31,166 bases of DNA, taken from positions 1 to 31,166 of the IMG/VR virus record IMGVR_UViG_3300010157_000176; one strand, written 5' to 3'. This document shows, piece by piece, positions 1-6,386 of the stretch. Under the pieces are notes generated by a model. That model ran no database searches. It was not told the origin of the DNA and saw only the letters and a program-made list of their open reading frames with translations. The position numbers were made by a program, and so were the translations under genes. The DNA comes from a virus. Each line of letters starts with the position of its first letter. The stretch's first letter is position 1.

Positions 1-498
1 ATCAGCACCCGTCCACCCAATTTCTTTTGCATAAGCAATCCATTCAGAACGAATAGGGCGATCAGCCCTTGTATGTATATCTGGCTTCTGGCCTCTGGCT
101 TCTGGCTTCTGCCCCGTGACATCGACTGGACATTTGCGTGACATCGCCGTGACATCGCCGTGACGCTTACGCATCTGCCTACTGGCGTCTGACTTGCGAC
201 CTTGCTCATCCTTGACCATTCGGCGTGAAATGATGGTCTCTTTATCGAAAGAGAACACCCCGGAGGAGTGCAGTTCGTCCATCAAGGCCATCGTGCGTTC
301 CGTGGTTAGGCCAACAATTCTTGCCAGTTGTTCGGCTCGTGCTGGCTTGCCGCCGATCAATAGGTGGCCGTGAATTTCAGACTTTGCCATAAGCGAAATC
401 ATATCAATCCAAAGCCCCCTAGCCTCCACCGAACAAGACCGAACGGCCTCATCAGAAAGCCAATCCGATGCGTAGAATTTAATCCACGGCAACTTCAT
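1..498 (-). CDS. Replication-initiator-like winged-helix protein, partial (C-terminus beyond the left edge)
   Basis: The frame is open for 166 codons from an ATG at 498 to base 1 and has no stop in the window, so the C-terminus is missing. The N-terminus (WIKFYASDWLSDEAVRSCS, then RGLWIDMISLM, GGKPA, LARIVGL and SRRMVKDEQ) resembles the first domain of phage replisome-organiser/initiator proteins, a winged helix that reads origin DNA. That family assignment is from memory of the motif pattern. The ATG overlaps the stop of the upstream gene as ATGA. From about residue 112 the protein turns low-complexity and basic because the DNA carries tandem repeats (79-113 and 115-166), an arrangement like the iterons in lambda gene O. 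A generic helix-turn-helix regulator is the alternative. Confidence 0.75.
   Translation of the reverse strand, partial: MKLPWIKFYASDWLSDEAVRSCSVEARGLWIDMISLMAKSEIHGHLLIGGKPARAEQLARIVGLTTERTMALMDELHSSGVFSFDKETIISRRMVKDEQGRKSDASRQMRKRHGDVTAMSRKCPVDVTGQKPEARGQKPDIHTRADRPIRSEWIAYAKEIGWTGAD
79..113. repeat. Five tandem 7-bp units, TTCTGGC type
   Basis: On the plus strand the units are ATCTGGC, TTCTGGC, CTCTGGC, TTCTGGC and TTCTGCC with no spacing. They lie inside the replication-like gene. Seven is not a multiple of three, so successive units are read in different frames and give a Gln/Lys/Pro/Glu/Ala/Arg-rich linker. An AT-rich stretch (about 70-80) adjoins them. They may be initiator-binding iterons or a slippage-prone coding linker. 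Confidence 0.7.
115..166. repeat. Iteron-like direct repeats, CGTGACATCGC
   Basis: On the plus strand CGTGACATCGC occurs at 137-147 and again at 148-158. A shortened copy (CGTGACGC) follows at 159-166, and another copy, CGTGACATCG, sits at 115-124. They lie within the replication-like gene next to the 7-bp tandem array. By analogy with lambda ori inside gene O they are candidate origin iterons; no binding evidence is available from sequence. Confidence 0.6.
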
Positions 499-668
499 TT
501 CTTTTTAGACTTTCTTTGCCTTGGCTTCTGCCAAACCTCAAAGTTCGTATCGCAATCAATAGATAGAAACATTAACTTTTGATAAAGCAAACCACCCCAA
601 GCCCAATTAAATGTTGTATGGCTTACTATATTACCAAAGTGATAAAAGAACAATGAAAGGAACTTCAT
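495..668 (-). CDS. Small phage protein of unknown function (57 aa)
   Basis: The start ATG at 668 overlaps the stop of the upstream gene (ATGA), and its own stop overlaps the ATG of the replication-like gene in the same way, so it is embedded in a translationally coupled chain. The protein opens MKFLSLFFYHFG and contains LLYQKLMFLSIDCD, a layout I associate with short phage proteins of the early region. The C-terminus is very basic (QRKSKKK). There is no convincing membrane segment beyond the short hydrophobic N-terminus. Function not recognised. Confidence 0.6.
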   Translation of the reverse strand: MKFLSLFFYHFGNIVSHTTFNWAWGGLLYQKLMFLSIDCDTNFEVWQKPRQRKSKKK

Positions 669-874
669 TTCTTCTTGGCCTCTAGGTCTCGCTTCTGATA
701 CTTCTTTGCTCGTTCCAATAGCTCTTTAGTGATACGATGGGAATAATCTAGGTGATTCACGATGTCTTTATAGTTTTCTCGCTTTGCGTGATCGAAGTCC
801 TTGAACAATTCCTTCAACCTTTTGCTTACAACCCGGTGGAACTCATCCACCAACAATAGACGCTTAACGCTCAT
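665..874 (-). CDS. Small charged helical protein, unknown (69 aa)
   Basis: The start ATG at 874 is preceded by AAAGGA about twelve bases upstream and overlaps the stop of the 51-residue membrane protein gene. The sequence is rich in Lys, Glu and Arg with heptad-like spacing (HRVVSKRLKELFKDFD, then ELLERAKKYQKRDLEAKKK), so it is probably all-helical with a coiled coil. It has no cysteine and no catalytic motif. Function not recognised; a small nucleic-acid-binding or partner-binding protein is possible. Confidence 0.6.
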   Translation of the reverse strand: MSVKRLLLVDEFHRVVSKRLKELFKDFDHAKRENYKDIVNHLDYSHRITKELLERAKKYQKRDLEAKKK

Positions 875-1026
875 TTATTTTTTTTAATCCTTTCAATTAA
901 GTCTTTTACCAAATCCAGCAATATCTCGCACACAAACAAAGCCGTGAGAAATGCGGCGAATAAGCCAATGCCCATAATGAACGCCGCCCACAAACTCTTG
1001 GCGATGTATAAAAGGAAAGTTACCAT
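871..1026 (-). CDS. Small membrane protein (51 aa)
   Basis: The ATG at 1026 lies just before the stop of the upstream DUF551-like gene (overlap 1020-1026), and the stop overlaps the next ATG. Residues 11-39 are strongly hydrophobic (SLWAAFIMGIGLFAAFLTAL and onward), giving one or two membrane helices, followed by a charged tail (KDLIERIKKNK). A longer overlapping frame (893-1159) covers part of this stretch, but this frame fits the overlap chain better. Function unknown. Confidence 0.55.
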   Translation of the reverse strand: MVTFLLYIAKSLWAAFIMGIGLFAAFLTALFVCEILLDLVKDLIERIKKNK

Positions 1027-1241
1027 TTGGGTGCTTTAGGCCACGATGCCCACATCCGAACATTCGATTCAGCTTCGTCCCAGCTTTTAGAAACAAACTG
1101 ACCGCAGACGAAGCGACCACCAAGCACCTCACCATCAATATCCATAAGAACTCTTTCATTTTCTTTTGGCAACTCCTTTGTATTTTTCCAAACCAGCATT
1201 GACCATTTGGTTATAGGGACATCAATTTCAATAGCGGACAT
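1020..1241 (-). CDS. DUF551-like small phage protein (73 aa)
   Basis: The start ATG is preceded by AAGGAGG eight bases away, a near-perfect ribosome site located inside the end of the upstream gene. The central pattern ELPKENERVLMDIDGEVLGG, then GRFVCGQF, then WASWPKAP, matches the layout of phage DUF551 proteins, which pair a 'LP..ge.VLv' strand with a terminal W..lP motif. The molecular role of that family is not known to me. It is coupled on both sides by overlaps. Confidence 0.6.
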   Translation of the reverse strand: MSAIEIDVPITKWSMLVWKNTKELPKENERVLMDIDGEVLGGRFVCGQFVSKSWDEAESNVRMWASWPKAPKW

Positions 1242-1452
1242 TTTGGAGCCTCCTTATCGCTAGGACTACATCATTAAGAACATCCTTAATTACTTGATCT
1301 TCGGTTGAATCGGCAATCTGTTGAACCAGTTCGGCACAACGATTGCGTTCCAACTCGCCTACCTTTGCAAAGTTCTCCCGCAAGATGTTTGGGATTTCGC
1401 CCAACATTTGCGAGCCGATGGTTTCTGTTGCGTCAGAAAGGAATTTGGTCAT
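1228..1452 (-). CDS. Hypothetical helical protein (74 aa)
   Basis: The start at 1452 has AAGGAG seven bases upstream, placed within the last codons of the 261-residue gene, which supports coupled translation. The protein is acidic and likely all alpha-helical (IPNILRENFAKVGELERN, then CAELVQQIADSTEDQV). The second half, with paired Asp/Glu and Leu, has the look of a short helical bundle. It has no signal peptide or known motif. Function not recognised. Confidence 0.6.
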   Translation of the reverse strand: MTKFLSDATETIGSQMLGEIPNILRENFAKVGELERNRCAELVQQIADSTEDQVIKDVLNDVVLAIRRLQNVRY

Positions 1453-2218
1453 CGGGATTCTCCTTTGTTACTGCTTCTGCTTCGAGCAAGATTTCACGGA
1501 TTATCTCGTTTCGGATGATGTCGTTCTTGAACGGCTTGCCATCCTTGCCGGGTTTCAGTTCTTGCTTGGCCAACCAATCCAAATAGTCCAAGCCCTTGCC
1601 GCTAGGGAATGCCGCGATCTCCCGCAAGGTAGAGCCTTTGTGCTTTCCAAAGTTAAGCACCATATCCCTTGCGCCACCGAGCTTTTCATTGGTTACTTGG
1701 GCCACAATCTTTTCGGCAAACTTCTCTGGGGCTTTGATTGGTGCTTCGTATTTGTCCGTGTTGATGTCTTGGAAACCTCCGTGTGGAACTTCCTCGGCTG
1801 GAGTTGTCGAGAGATTCCCATCAATCATAACTACAATGTGAGCAAAAGCAGAGCGGCAAGCACGACTGATCGCCCTTGTCTGGCACATAGCTCGCTTGGC
1901 GTAAGTGGGACGCTTTTCCCACATAGGCTCATCATCACCAAGAAATCCCTCGGCTTGAGAAATAACCTGTCCGTTGTCCATTCGCTTTACCTCACCGATG
2001 CACCGATAGCCATCTTCAAGACGCTCAACATCTCTGGCACTTGCTACACATCCGTGAGCTACTGCGATAGCTTGCCAGCCCTCTACCCGCACATAATCCT
2101 TCTGGCCTATGCGTTGGCTGGTTCCCATTACGATTGCACGACAAGCCCCGGCAACATCCGATGCTTGCCTAATGTTTAATACTCCATTGTTCTGAACTGC
2201 TAACTGATTATCACTCAT
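1433..2218 (-). CDS. Phage recombination/ssDNA-associated protein with an SSB-like acidic C-terminal tip (261 aa)
   Basis: AAAGGAG lies six bases before the ATG. Residues 18-145 follow a pattern seen in a phage family with YVRVEGWQAIA near residue 42, a central MCQTRAISRACR helix (111-122) and TPAEEVP at 139-145. Residues 185-220 (MVLNFGKHKGSTLREIA, then GLDYLDWLAKQE) resemble the DUF3820 / exonuclease-associated small domain. The last residues, DDQIPF (256-261), match the acidic tip by which bacterial SSB recruits partners. From these I infer a single-stranded DNA or recombination role beside the ligase and nuclease genes. No OB fold can be proven by eye. Confidence 0.7.
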   Translation of the reverse strand: MSDNQLAVQNNGVLNIRQASDVAGACRAIVMGTSQRIGQKDYVRVEGWQAIAVAHGCVASARDVERLEDGYRCIGEVKRMDNGQVISQAEGFLGDDEPMWEKRPTYAKRAMCQTRAISRACRSAFAHIVVMIDGNLSTTPAEEVPHGGFQDINTDKYEAPIKAPEKFAEKIVAQVTNEKLGGARDMVLNFGKHKGSTLREIAAFPSGKGLDYLDWLAKQELKPGKDGKPFKNDIIRNEIIREILLEAEAVTKENPDDQIPF

Positions 2219-2239
2219 TGGTTCTCCTTTATTGGTTGG

Positions 2240-2455
2240 TTATTCTTTTTCTTTGTAGTCGAAAACGCCAAAGCCTTCGGCATTTTCTTTCTTTGTTTCT
2301 GGTAAGTTCAAGCTCCTAAAATCATTTCTTGAATCAAACTCTGTGTCTGGAATGGGGCCAAACAATCGCACAATCCATTGATCGGTAGTTTCATCGGGTC
2401 GCTTCTTATTGGCTGGTTCTTCATACCAAAAAGTAGGCAGTTCTTCTTGACTCAT
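2240..2455 (-). CDS. Hypothetical acidic protein (71 aa)
   Basis: The ATG overlaps the stop of the nuclease gene as ATGA. The protein is hydrophilic with many Glu, Asp, Lys and Pro residues, and a central segment TTDQWIVRLFGPIPDTEF is its only ordered-looking part. There is no signal peptide, cysteine or metal site. It sits between a PD-(D/E)XK nuclease and the SSB-tailed protein, so a part in DNA metabolism is possible but not shown. Confidence 0.6.
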   Translation of the reverse strand: MSQEELPTFWYEEPANKKRPDETTDQWIVRLFGPIPDTEFDSRNDFRSLNLPETKKENAEGFGVFDYKEKE

Positions 2456-2808
2456 TTAATTCCCTTTTTGATTTGGTTTAGTAAAACATTGTATGCCATT
2501 GACCCGCCCTTGCTGATGGTTGCGTGAATAGGTCGGAGCCATTCGACCGTAATCTTATGAGACGGCACACGGAACACTAGGATGCCTCGGCTTGCGGCCT
2601 CATTGTATTTCTCCATATCCTTTAAGAACCCGGCTCCTCTGGTGTGGCGGCCACCAGTATAAATCCCGCCCTCTAGCTCGACTGCTACCCCAGACTTATG
2701 AAAGTAATCGAACCGCCATTTGCGAACCGGGTGGAAGCGATGTTCCTTTTCAAGTTGTCCCCCACCAATGCTTCGCCAAAGCAGTTCAAACTTGGTGGAG
2801 GGTTTCAT
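2452..2808 (-). CDS. PD-(D/E)XK-type endonuclease (118 aa)
   Basis: The motif set is that of small PD-(D/E)XK nucleases or Holliday-junction-resolvase-like proteins. RKWRFDYF (29-36) carries the first catalytic Asp (D34). GVAVELEGG (40-48) gives the ExE pair E44/E46. GGRHTRGAGFLKDMEKYNEA (52-71) follows, and then ILVFRV. The fold cuts DNA using metal ions. I infer a role in branch resolution or DNA repair during replication, given the ligase and the SSB-tailed protein nearby. The length is normal for a single-domain member. The ATG shares a base with the stop of the upstream membrane protein (TGATG). Confidence 0.75.
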   Translation of the reverse strand: MKPSTKFELLWRSIGGGQLEKEHRFHPVRKWRFDYFHKSGVAVELEGGIYTGGRHTRGAGFLKDMEKYNEAASRGILVFRVPSHKITVEWLRPIHATISKGGSMAYNVLLNQIKKGIK

Positions 2809-3053
2809 CAGTTGCGACCCGCCCAGCGTTTGTTAAATGTTGTGATGCGTGGGTCTTTAGGTTGTGGCTTGTTGCCTTGTGCAATCATATTGTCCAGCCG
2901 TTGCAAGTCCTCGGCCAAGGCCAAGTAAAACTTCTTTCGCTCTAGCTCTTGGCGATCTAGGTGCTTGGCAAAAGCATATGCCATGCGGCAAACAAGAAGC
3001 ACAAGAAAGCAGACAAGAAAGAATGTCACGAACGAATCCTCATCTTCTGCCAT
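2808..3053 (-). CDS. Membrane-anchored coiled-coil protein (81 aa)
   Basis: A longer frame exists up to 3173, but it would run deep into the ligase gene. I take the ATG at 3053, whose product begins MAEDEDSF. Residues 8-27 (FVTFFLVCFLVLLVCRMAYA) form one clear transmembrane helix. A charged helix (HLDRQELERKKFYLALAEDL) and a basic tail follow. Such a protein would hang a coiled coil from the inner membrane. Function unknown; no lipobox. Confidence 0.6.
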   Translation of the reverse strand: MAEDEDSFVTFFLVCFLVLLVCRMAYAFAKHLDRQELERKKFYLALAEDLQRLDNMIAQGNKPQPKDPRITTFNKRWAGRN

Positions 3054-3571
3054 TCCGGGGAAAAGTAGGATGGGTTCTTGACCCAAGGATACTTGCTGTC
3101 CTTCTTCATAACAAAGCCCTCGAAGATTGTCTCGCCAGCCTTGTTGTTTTGAAAGTCCATCTCGTCCCAGCACGCACGAAGTTTGGAGTGGGTGAGATTG
3201 GGCATCCGCATCAAAGCGTTTGAGCGTGGGGAGAATGTGGCTACATCCAGATGCTCGAATAGCTTGCGGCGTTCCGCATAAGGCAACGACTCACAAGCAT
3301 CAATGACAATGAAGCTACCAGCACCAGACCTTGTGCGTTGTCCTAGCCACTCACCATCAATCCATCGGGAGTTGATGTTTGCGTTCTTGATGCGTTCCAG
3401 CACCGGGGCTTCAAGCGTTGAGCGTTGCCCCTTGCGGTTCCAGACTTGTCCGAAATCTTGATCTACTAGAATCCGCCAGCCGTTAAACTTCGGCTCGATG
3501 TGAAAGTCCGAGTAGCACTCGTCCCAAGCTGGGGCATCGCAAGCCATCGGTCGTGCGGGGTAGGATGTCAT
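3026..3571 (-). CDS. Minimal ATP-dependent polynucleotide (DNA) ligase, nucleotidyltransferase domain only (181 aa)
   Basis: Motif I is EPKFNGWR (26-33), with K28 as the predicted adenylated lysine and R33 following. Motif III is IDGE (71-74), motif IV is EGFVMKK (151-157) and a motif V-like WQKMR lies at 175-179. These are the landmarks of covalent nucleotidyltransferases that seal nicks using ATP. At 181 residues it has only the adenylation domain; the OB-fold domain usual in DNA ligases is missing. The common KxDG is KFNG here, and Asn at this place also occurs in some RNA ligases, so the substrate is uncertain. It probably seals phage DNA. A second possible start is M9. Confidence 0.75.
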   Translation of the reverse strand: MTSYPARPMACDAPAWDECYSDFHIEPKFNGWRILVDQDFGQVWNRKGQRSTLEAPVLERIKNANINSRWIDGEWLGQRTRSGAGSFIVIDACESLPYAERRKLFEHLDVATFSPRSNALMRMPNLTHSKLRACWDEMDFQNNKAGETIFEGFVMKKDSKYPWVKNPSYFSPEWQKMRIRS

Positions 3572-3608
3572 TGTGATTAGGATGGGGTATGGCGTGAGCT
3601 TGTCTAGC

Positions 3609-3707
3609 TTAATTTAGTGAGGCCATCACATTGATGCAGACCATCGCCAAGATGCACCCGGCGATAAAGCCGATGCAGATTCCAGTTATAAGTTGTTCGT
3701 TTTTCAT
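3609..3707 (-). CDS. Single-helix membrane peptide (32 aa)
   Basis: The ATG at 3707 is preceded by AAAGGAACC about eight bases upstream. The product is MKNEQLIT followed by a hydrophobic helix (GICIGFIAGCILAMVCINVM) and a short polar end, ending with TAA. The good ribosome site and the tight fit between two genes support it, but a 32-residue frame can arise by chance. Function unknown; no partner is evident. Confidence 0.45.
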   Translation of the reverse strand: MKNEQLITGICIGFIAGCILAMVCINVMASLN

Positions 3708-3731
3708 TTGATGGTTCCTTTCTTTGGTTGT

Positions 3732-4019
3732 TTATTTAGAATCGTATTCGTAGCCAGAATCATTCATCCAGCGGAAAAGACGAGGCTCAAGCTCACTCAA
3801 ATCATCGGACATCCATCCGTCATTTTCAAGGGTTAGCATATATCTTCCGTGTTCGTTGCCTTCGCCAAGATCAACGATGTGGATATTCCCGTTGATGTCA
3901 TTTGGGTATTCTAGCCCGCCATAAACGATTGCGTTTACTGATTCGTTTTCATAATCGTGATTGTGGGTAAAGGTATGGCGTATTTTTGAGTATGTTGTGT
4001 TTGTGTTGGTTGTTTGCAT
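3732..4019 (-). CDS. Hypothetical acidic protein (95 aa)
   Basis: The frame opens with GTG at 4025 or ATG at 4019; I take the ATG. The product is rich in Asn, Asp, Glu and Tyr (VYGGLEYPNDINGNIHIVDL, then RYMLTLENDGWMSDD) and looks like a small soluble alpha/beta protein. It is the first gene after the largest intergenic gap in the window, so it may be the first gene of a separately transcribed unit. No known family recognised. Confidence 0.6.
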   Translation of the reverse strand: MQTTNTNTTYSKIRHTFTHNHDYENESVNAIVYGGLEYPNDINGNIHIVDLGEGNEHGRYMLTLENDGWMSDDLSELEPRLFRWMNDSGYEYDSK

Positions 4020-4132
4020 ACCCACACTCTATTCATTATTGAACCGAAGTCAAGCCCTTGTTAAACATATTAAACAAGCTAATAATGATATAAGATGCCC
4101 TAATATGGTTTGCGTAACTGCTTGATATTGGG
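4020..4132 (-). promoter_or_regulatory. Intergenic gap with an imperfect palindrome and a weak promoter-like sequence
   Basis: This is the largest gene-free stretch in the window. At 4057-4078 there is an imperfect palindrome with outer arms CTTGTT/AACAAG (18 of 22 positions symmetrical). It has no T-run after it, so it reads more like an operator than a terminator. On the minus strand TTGACT is followed after 16 bases by TAGAGT, a weak sigma70-like pair that would place a transcript start almost at the next start codon. It may mark the start of the leftmost operon; both calls are by eye. Confidence 0.35.
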
Positions 4133-4417
4133 CTATTTAGCCTTTGTAATTAGGCGATAGTGGTCAATGGGCATCAATCTTCGACCACTTAAATCTGGCA
4201 CTCTGAATTGTTTTCTTTCTAAAATTTTATTCTCCACCATCTCTGTAAGCATCTTCGAGCGTGAACCGCTACCAATGGATTTAAGTCCCATCGCTTGCAG
4301 GGTTTCTGTAACTCTTTTCCAACCGGGAGGAACAACCTCTGCTTGCATTGAAATGTAACTTTCCAATGCGGATGCCCACTCTCCTCTGATTGGTTTATTC
4401 CATTTCCTGTCTCTCAT
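4133..4417 (-). CDS. Winged-helix-like DNA-binding protein (94 aa)
   Basis: The core from residue 29 (VPPGWKRVTETLQAMGL) through SGSRSKMLTEMV to LERKQFRV has the order helix, helix, recognition helix, wing typical of small phage winged-helix proteins. In these a 'PPGWk' turn precedes the helix-turn-helix and a 'K.FR' strand ends it. There is no enzyme motif. It is placed just before the intergenic palindrome (4057-4078), so it could bind there, which is inference. The start ATG follows the phosphoesterase stop by three bases. Confidence 0.6.
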   Translation of the reverse strand: MRDRKWNKPIRGEWASALESYISMQAEVVPPGWKRVTETLQAMGLKSIGSGSRSKMLTEMVENKILERKQFRVPDLSGRRLMPIDHYRLITKAK

Positions 4418-4420
4418 AAG

Positions 4421-5164
4421 CTAAAAGGATTTAATTGCAGTAGGCAAAGTAAACTTTCCGTTCCTCCTTTTGGCTTGGAAAACATCGTGGCTTTTCTCGG
4501 CCAAGTGAATCATTCCAAAAGCCCATCCGTTCTGCCAACGAAGGCGGCGCATTTGAGAGCGATTGTAGGTAGGCCCAAGTTCGGAAAGACAGCCAATATT
4601 CCACGCTTCTCGCAAGTCGTGTGAAACGCTTCGAAAATAATCAATAGCGTGAGTGTGGCCGAATAAAACATTTCCGTAAGCGTCCGAATGTTGCTTGGCT
4701 CCGTGCATTGCGTGGCCGTATCCGTGAACGAACGAAAGACTTCCACAAGTATAAACTCCGTGAATGGAATCGTAGGGCAACATTGTTCCCCTAGTTTCCT
4801 TCATAATGGTTTCTACATTCTCAATTCCAGAGTTGGCATAATCCCTGCAAATTCCGCTAGATGTGTTTTTGGCTAAATCCCAAAGCCGTTCATCGTGATT
4901 GCCACGAAGAAAGATTCGTTCCTCTCCAAATGCAAAGAACTCTCGAATAAATTCCTCTCCACAATCCCAATCCTCTTGCAAACTAGATGCTTGCTCCTCG
5001 TCCCCGGCTCCTTTGCGAATGGCCTTGAAATCCCACAAGTCCCCGATGCAAACAACTAGGTCTGGCTTAAAATCTTTGCAAAACGCCAATAAAGCCTTAA
5101 CGCTTTTAGGGCATTGCTCGTTTCCGTGGATGTCTCCACACGCTACAAATTTAATCGTTTTCAC
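4421..5164 (-). CDS. Calcineurin-like metallophosphoesterase (247 aa)
   Basis: All metal-binding motifs are present in order: GDIHG (10-14), GDLWD (41-45), GNHDE (88-92), the histidine in SFVHGYG (H147) and GHTH (169-172). Members use two metal ions to hydrolyse phosphoesters, and phage copies may act on nucleic-acid ends or nucleotides; the substrate cannot be read here. The start is GTG, 14 bases inside the upstream gene, shown by the motif spacing and by the lack of an earlier start. The protein is cytosolic, with no signal peptide. Confidence 0.85.
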   Translation of the reverse strand: MKTIKFVACGDIHGNEQCPKSVKALLAFCKDFKPDLVVCIGDLWDFKAIRKGAGDEEQASSLQEDWDCGEEFIREFFAFGEERIFLRGNHDERLWDLAKNTSSGICRDYANSGIENVETIMKETRGTMLPYDSIHGVYTCGSLSFVHGYGHAMHGAKQHSDAYGNVLFGHTHAIDYFRSVSHDLREAWNIGCLSELGPTYNRSQMRRLRWQNGWAFGMIHLAEKSHDVFQAKRRNGKFTLPTAIKSF

Positions 5165-5516
5165 TAGGCTTATTTCTATCGCCAGTTAATGAAGTGTAAA
5201 TAAGTTGGCAACATTCCCTAGCCTTGGGATTTGTCAGTTCGAGATCGGTCATTCCTTCGTGGGCTAAAGCACATATCACTTTCATAGATTGGCGAAGGCT
5301 CATCAAATAAGTTATCTGATCTACTGCTTCGTTAATGCTTTCCTCGACCATCCGCATTGCTGGCATCTCCCACAAGTTTGTTTTGTAGGCTTCGACCCCC
5401 GCCGTGTATTTCCGTTCCAAAGCCTCGCAAGTTGCGGCTTGAATTTGAGTTAAATGATGGAGATGTTTCTTGTTGAAAAACTTTTGTTTAGACGGCACAA
5501 CACTCGCAGATGTCAT
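5151..5516 (-). CDS. Helical phage protein, possibly MazG-like (121 aa)
   Basis: Residues 35-80 read ERKYTAGVEAYKTNLWEMPA and then MVEESINEAVDQITYLMSLR. This resembles phage proteins with a KY..G.E....L motif and a helix carrying E..E..D..YL, sometimes annotated as MazG-like nucleotide pyrophosphohydrolases. The second acidic helix of true MazG is not obvious, so the enzyme call is weak. The basic N-terminus (KQKFFNKKHLHH) is odd for that family. It starts right after the endolysin stop and overlaps the phosphoesterase start. Confidence 0.55.
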   Translation of the reverse strand: MTSASVVPSKQKFFNKKHLHHLTQIQAATCEALERKYTAGVEAYKTNLWEMPAMRMVEESINEAVDQITYLMSLRQSMKVICALAHEGMTDLELTNPKARECCQLIYTSLTGDRNKPSEND

Positions 5517-5519
5517 CCC

Positions 5520-6014
5520 TTATCTGCTAGACCAAGGCTTTTTATTTACGAGTGAAATCTTTTTTGTTTTCACCTCTTGCTTTTGTGGAGAAACCAATTC
5601 TCTCCACCCAGAAATCGTGCCGTCCTCTAAATGCGGAGTCTCCCATTCTAAATGCCGTAGGTTGTATTTCTCGGCAATCTTTTGGCAAATTGCGTAGGTG
5701 CTATCGTCATCCCAAGAAGCGATGTATTCCCCGGTAGGAGTGCGAGCCAATGGGACAAAATCAATAGCGTGGCCTCCAATGTGCAGGGATTGGGCTGGGA
5801 TGCCCCTAGCGTTTGTTACCTTTGTTCCGGGCTTGGTTCGACCTTGGGCGTAAAGTTCTTCTTGTTCTTCGGGGGTGCGGGTCGAGCAATAGATCAAGGC
5901 AGGTATTTTCTTGTCGAGCAGTTCCGAATACCATCTTGCCACCCTAGCCCCAAAACTGGCCTCTAATCGCTCTATATGCCCCCTAGAACGCTCCGCCGCT
6001 TCCTTTAGGGTCAT
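5520..6014 (-). CDS. Endolysin, peptidase M15 (L-alanyl-D-glutamate/VanY type), 164 aa
   Basis: The zinc site of M15 peptidases is visible: SLHIGGHAIDF (76-86) gives H78 and D85, and HLEWETPHLE (121-130) supplies the third ligand H128. CSTRTPEEQEELYAQGRT upstream is the usual substrate-side segment of phage L-Ala-D-Glu endopeptidases such as that of T5. It cuts peptidoglycan stem peptides. There is no signal peptide, so release depends on a holin, and the holin-like and spanin genes lie just upstream. The C-terminal 25 residues are basic and unstructured. The ATG overlaps the o-spanin stop. Confidence 0.9.
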   Translation of the reverse strand: MTLKEAAERSRGHIERLEASFGARVARWYSELLDKKIPALIYCSTRTPEEQEELYAQGRTKPGTKVTNARGIPAQSLHIGGHAIDFVPLARTPTGEYIASWDDDSTYAICQKIAEKYNLRHLEWETPHLEDGTISGWRELVSPQKQEVKTKKISLVNKKPWSSR

Positions 6015-6292
6015 TGTTCCTCAAGCCTCGCCCTGCATCGTTCTGTTTCTTCCATTGATCGAGATAACGCTTTGAGCGTTTGCCCATACAATTCTTGGTA
6101 TTGGTCTTGTGTGGCGTGGGTTCTGTCGAGCTTGTCCCACCTTTGGATGAAGTCCGAGATCGAGTCTTGGTTCGGCGTTTGGCCAATGTCATAAGGCCGA
6201 GTGGTTACGCACCCGGCGAGTAAGCTAACGGCGATGAATCCAAGCGTCCACTTCCGCATCACGGAGAGAACGCCTATAAGCGATTTGTTCAT
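6011..6292 (-). CDS. Outer-membrane spanin lipoprotein, Rz1-like (93 aa, or 82 from the second start)
   Basis: The frame carries a lipoprotein signal, MRKWTLGFIAVSLLAGC, with a textbook LLAGC lipobox. The periplasmic part (TRPYDIGQTP onward) ends in a charged helix (SMEETERCRARLEEQ). The ATG at 6292 has AGGGA upstream; the ATG at 6259 gives a more typical signal peptide. The first third overlaps the inner-spanin-like gene in another frame, as in Rz/Rz1 pairs. The product would sit in the outer membrane and fuse with its partner to breach it in the last lysis step. This strongly suggests a Gram-negative host. Confidence 0.75.
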   Translation of the reverse strand: MNKSLIGVLSVMRKWTLGFIAVSLLAGCVTTRPYDIGQTPNQDSISDFIQRWDKLDRTHATQDQYQELYGQTLKALSRSMEETERCRARLEEQ

Positions 6293-6386
6293 CGTCTCTT
6301 TCCCTTCGGGTCTTGGCTCTATTTTTAATCCACCACCCGCCAATACCAACCAATCCCGCTATGACGGCGAGGATTGAAGCAATCAT
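6225..6386 (-). CDS. Inner-membrane spanin-like protein, Rz-like (53 aa)
   Basis: The ATG at 6386 directly follows the stop of the holin-like gene. The product is a membrane helix (MIASILAVIAGLVGIGGWW) followed by a highly charged tail (KTRRERDDEQIAYRRSLRDA). The gene shares about 68 bases with the lipoprotein frame, the usual layout of an inner spanin with an overlapping outer spanin. It is shorter than lambda Rz (153 aa), so either its reach depends on the partner or it is only spanin-like. I am confident it is coding because of the packing on both sides. Confidence 0.6.
   Translation of the reverse strand: MIASILAVIAGLVGIGGWWIKNRAKTRRERDDEQIAYRRSLRDAEVDAWIHRR

Noticed and set aside
893-1159. 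88-residue minus-strand frame overlapping 871-1026
   Set aside because: It overlaps two genes that fit the stop/start chain and have better composition.
1343-2179. 278-residue plus-strand frame opposite the SSB-tailed gene
   Set aside because: It lies antisense to a motif-bearing coupled gene and would be the only plus-strand gene; composition is not protein-like.
4057-4098. Plus-strand promoter (TTGTTA, 16 bases, TAATAA)
   Set aside because: It would transcribe against every gene in the window, and the AT-rich palindrome explains the resemblance.
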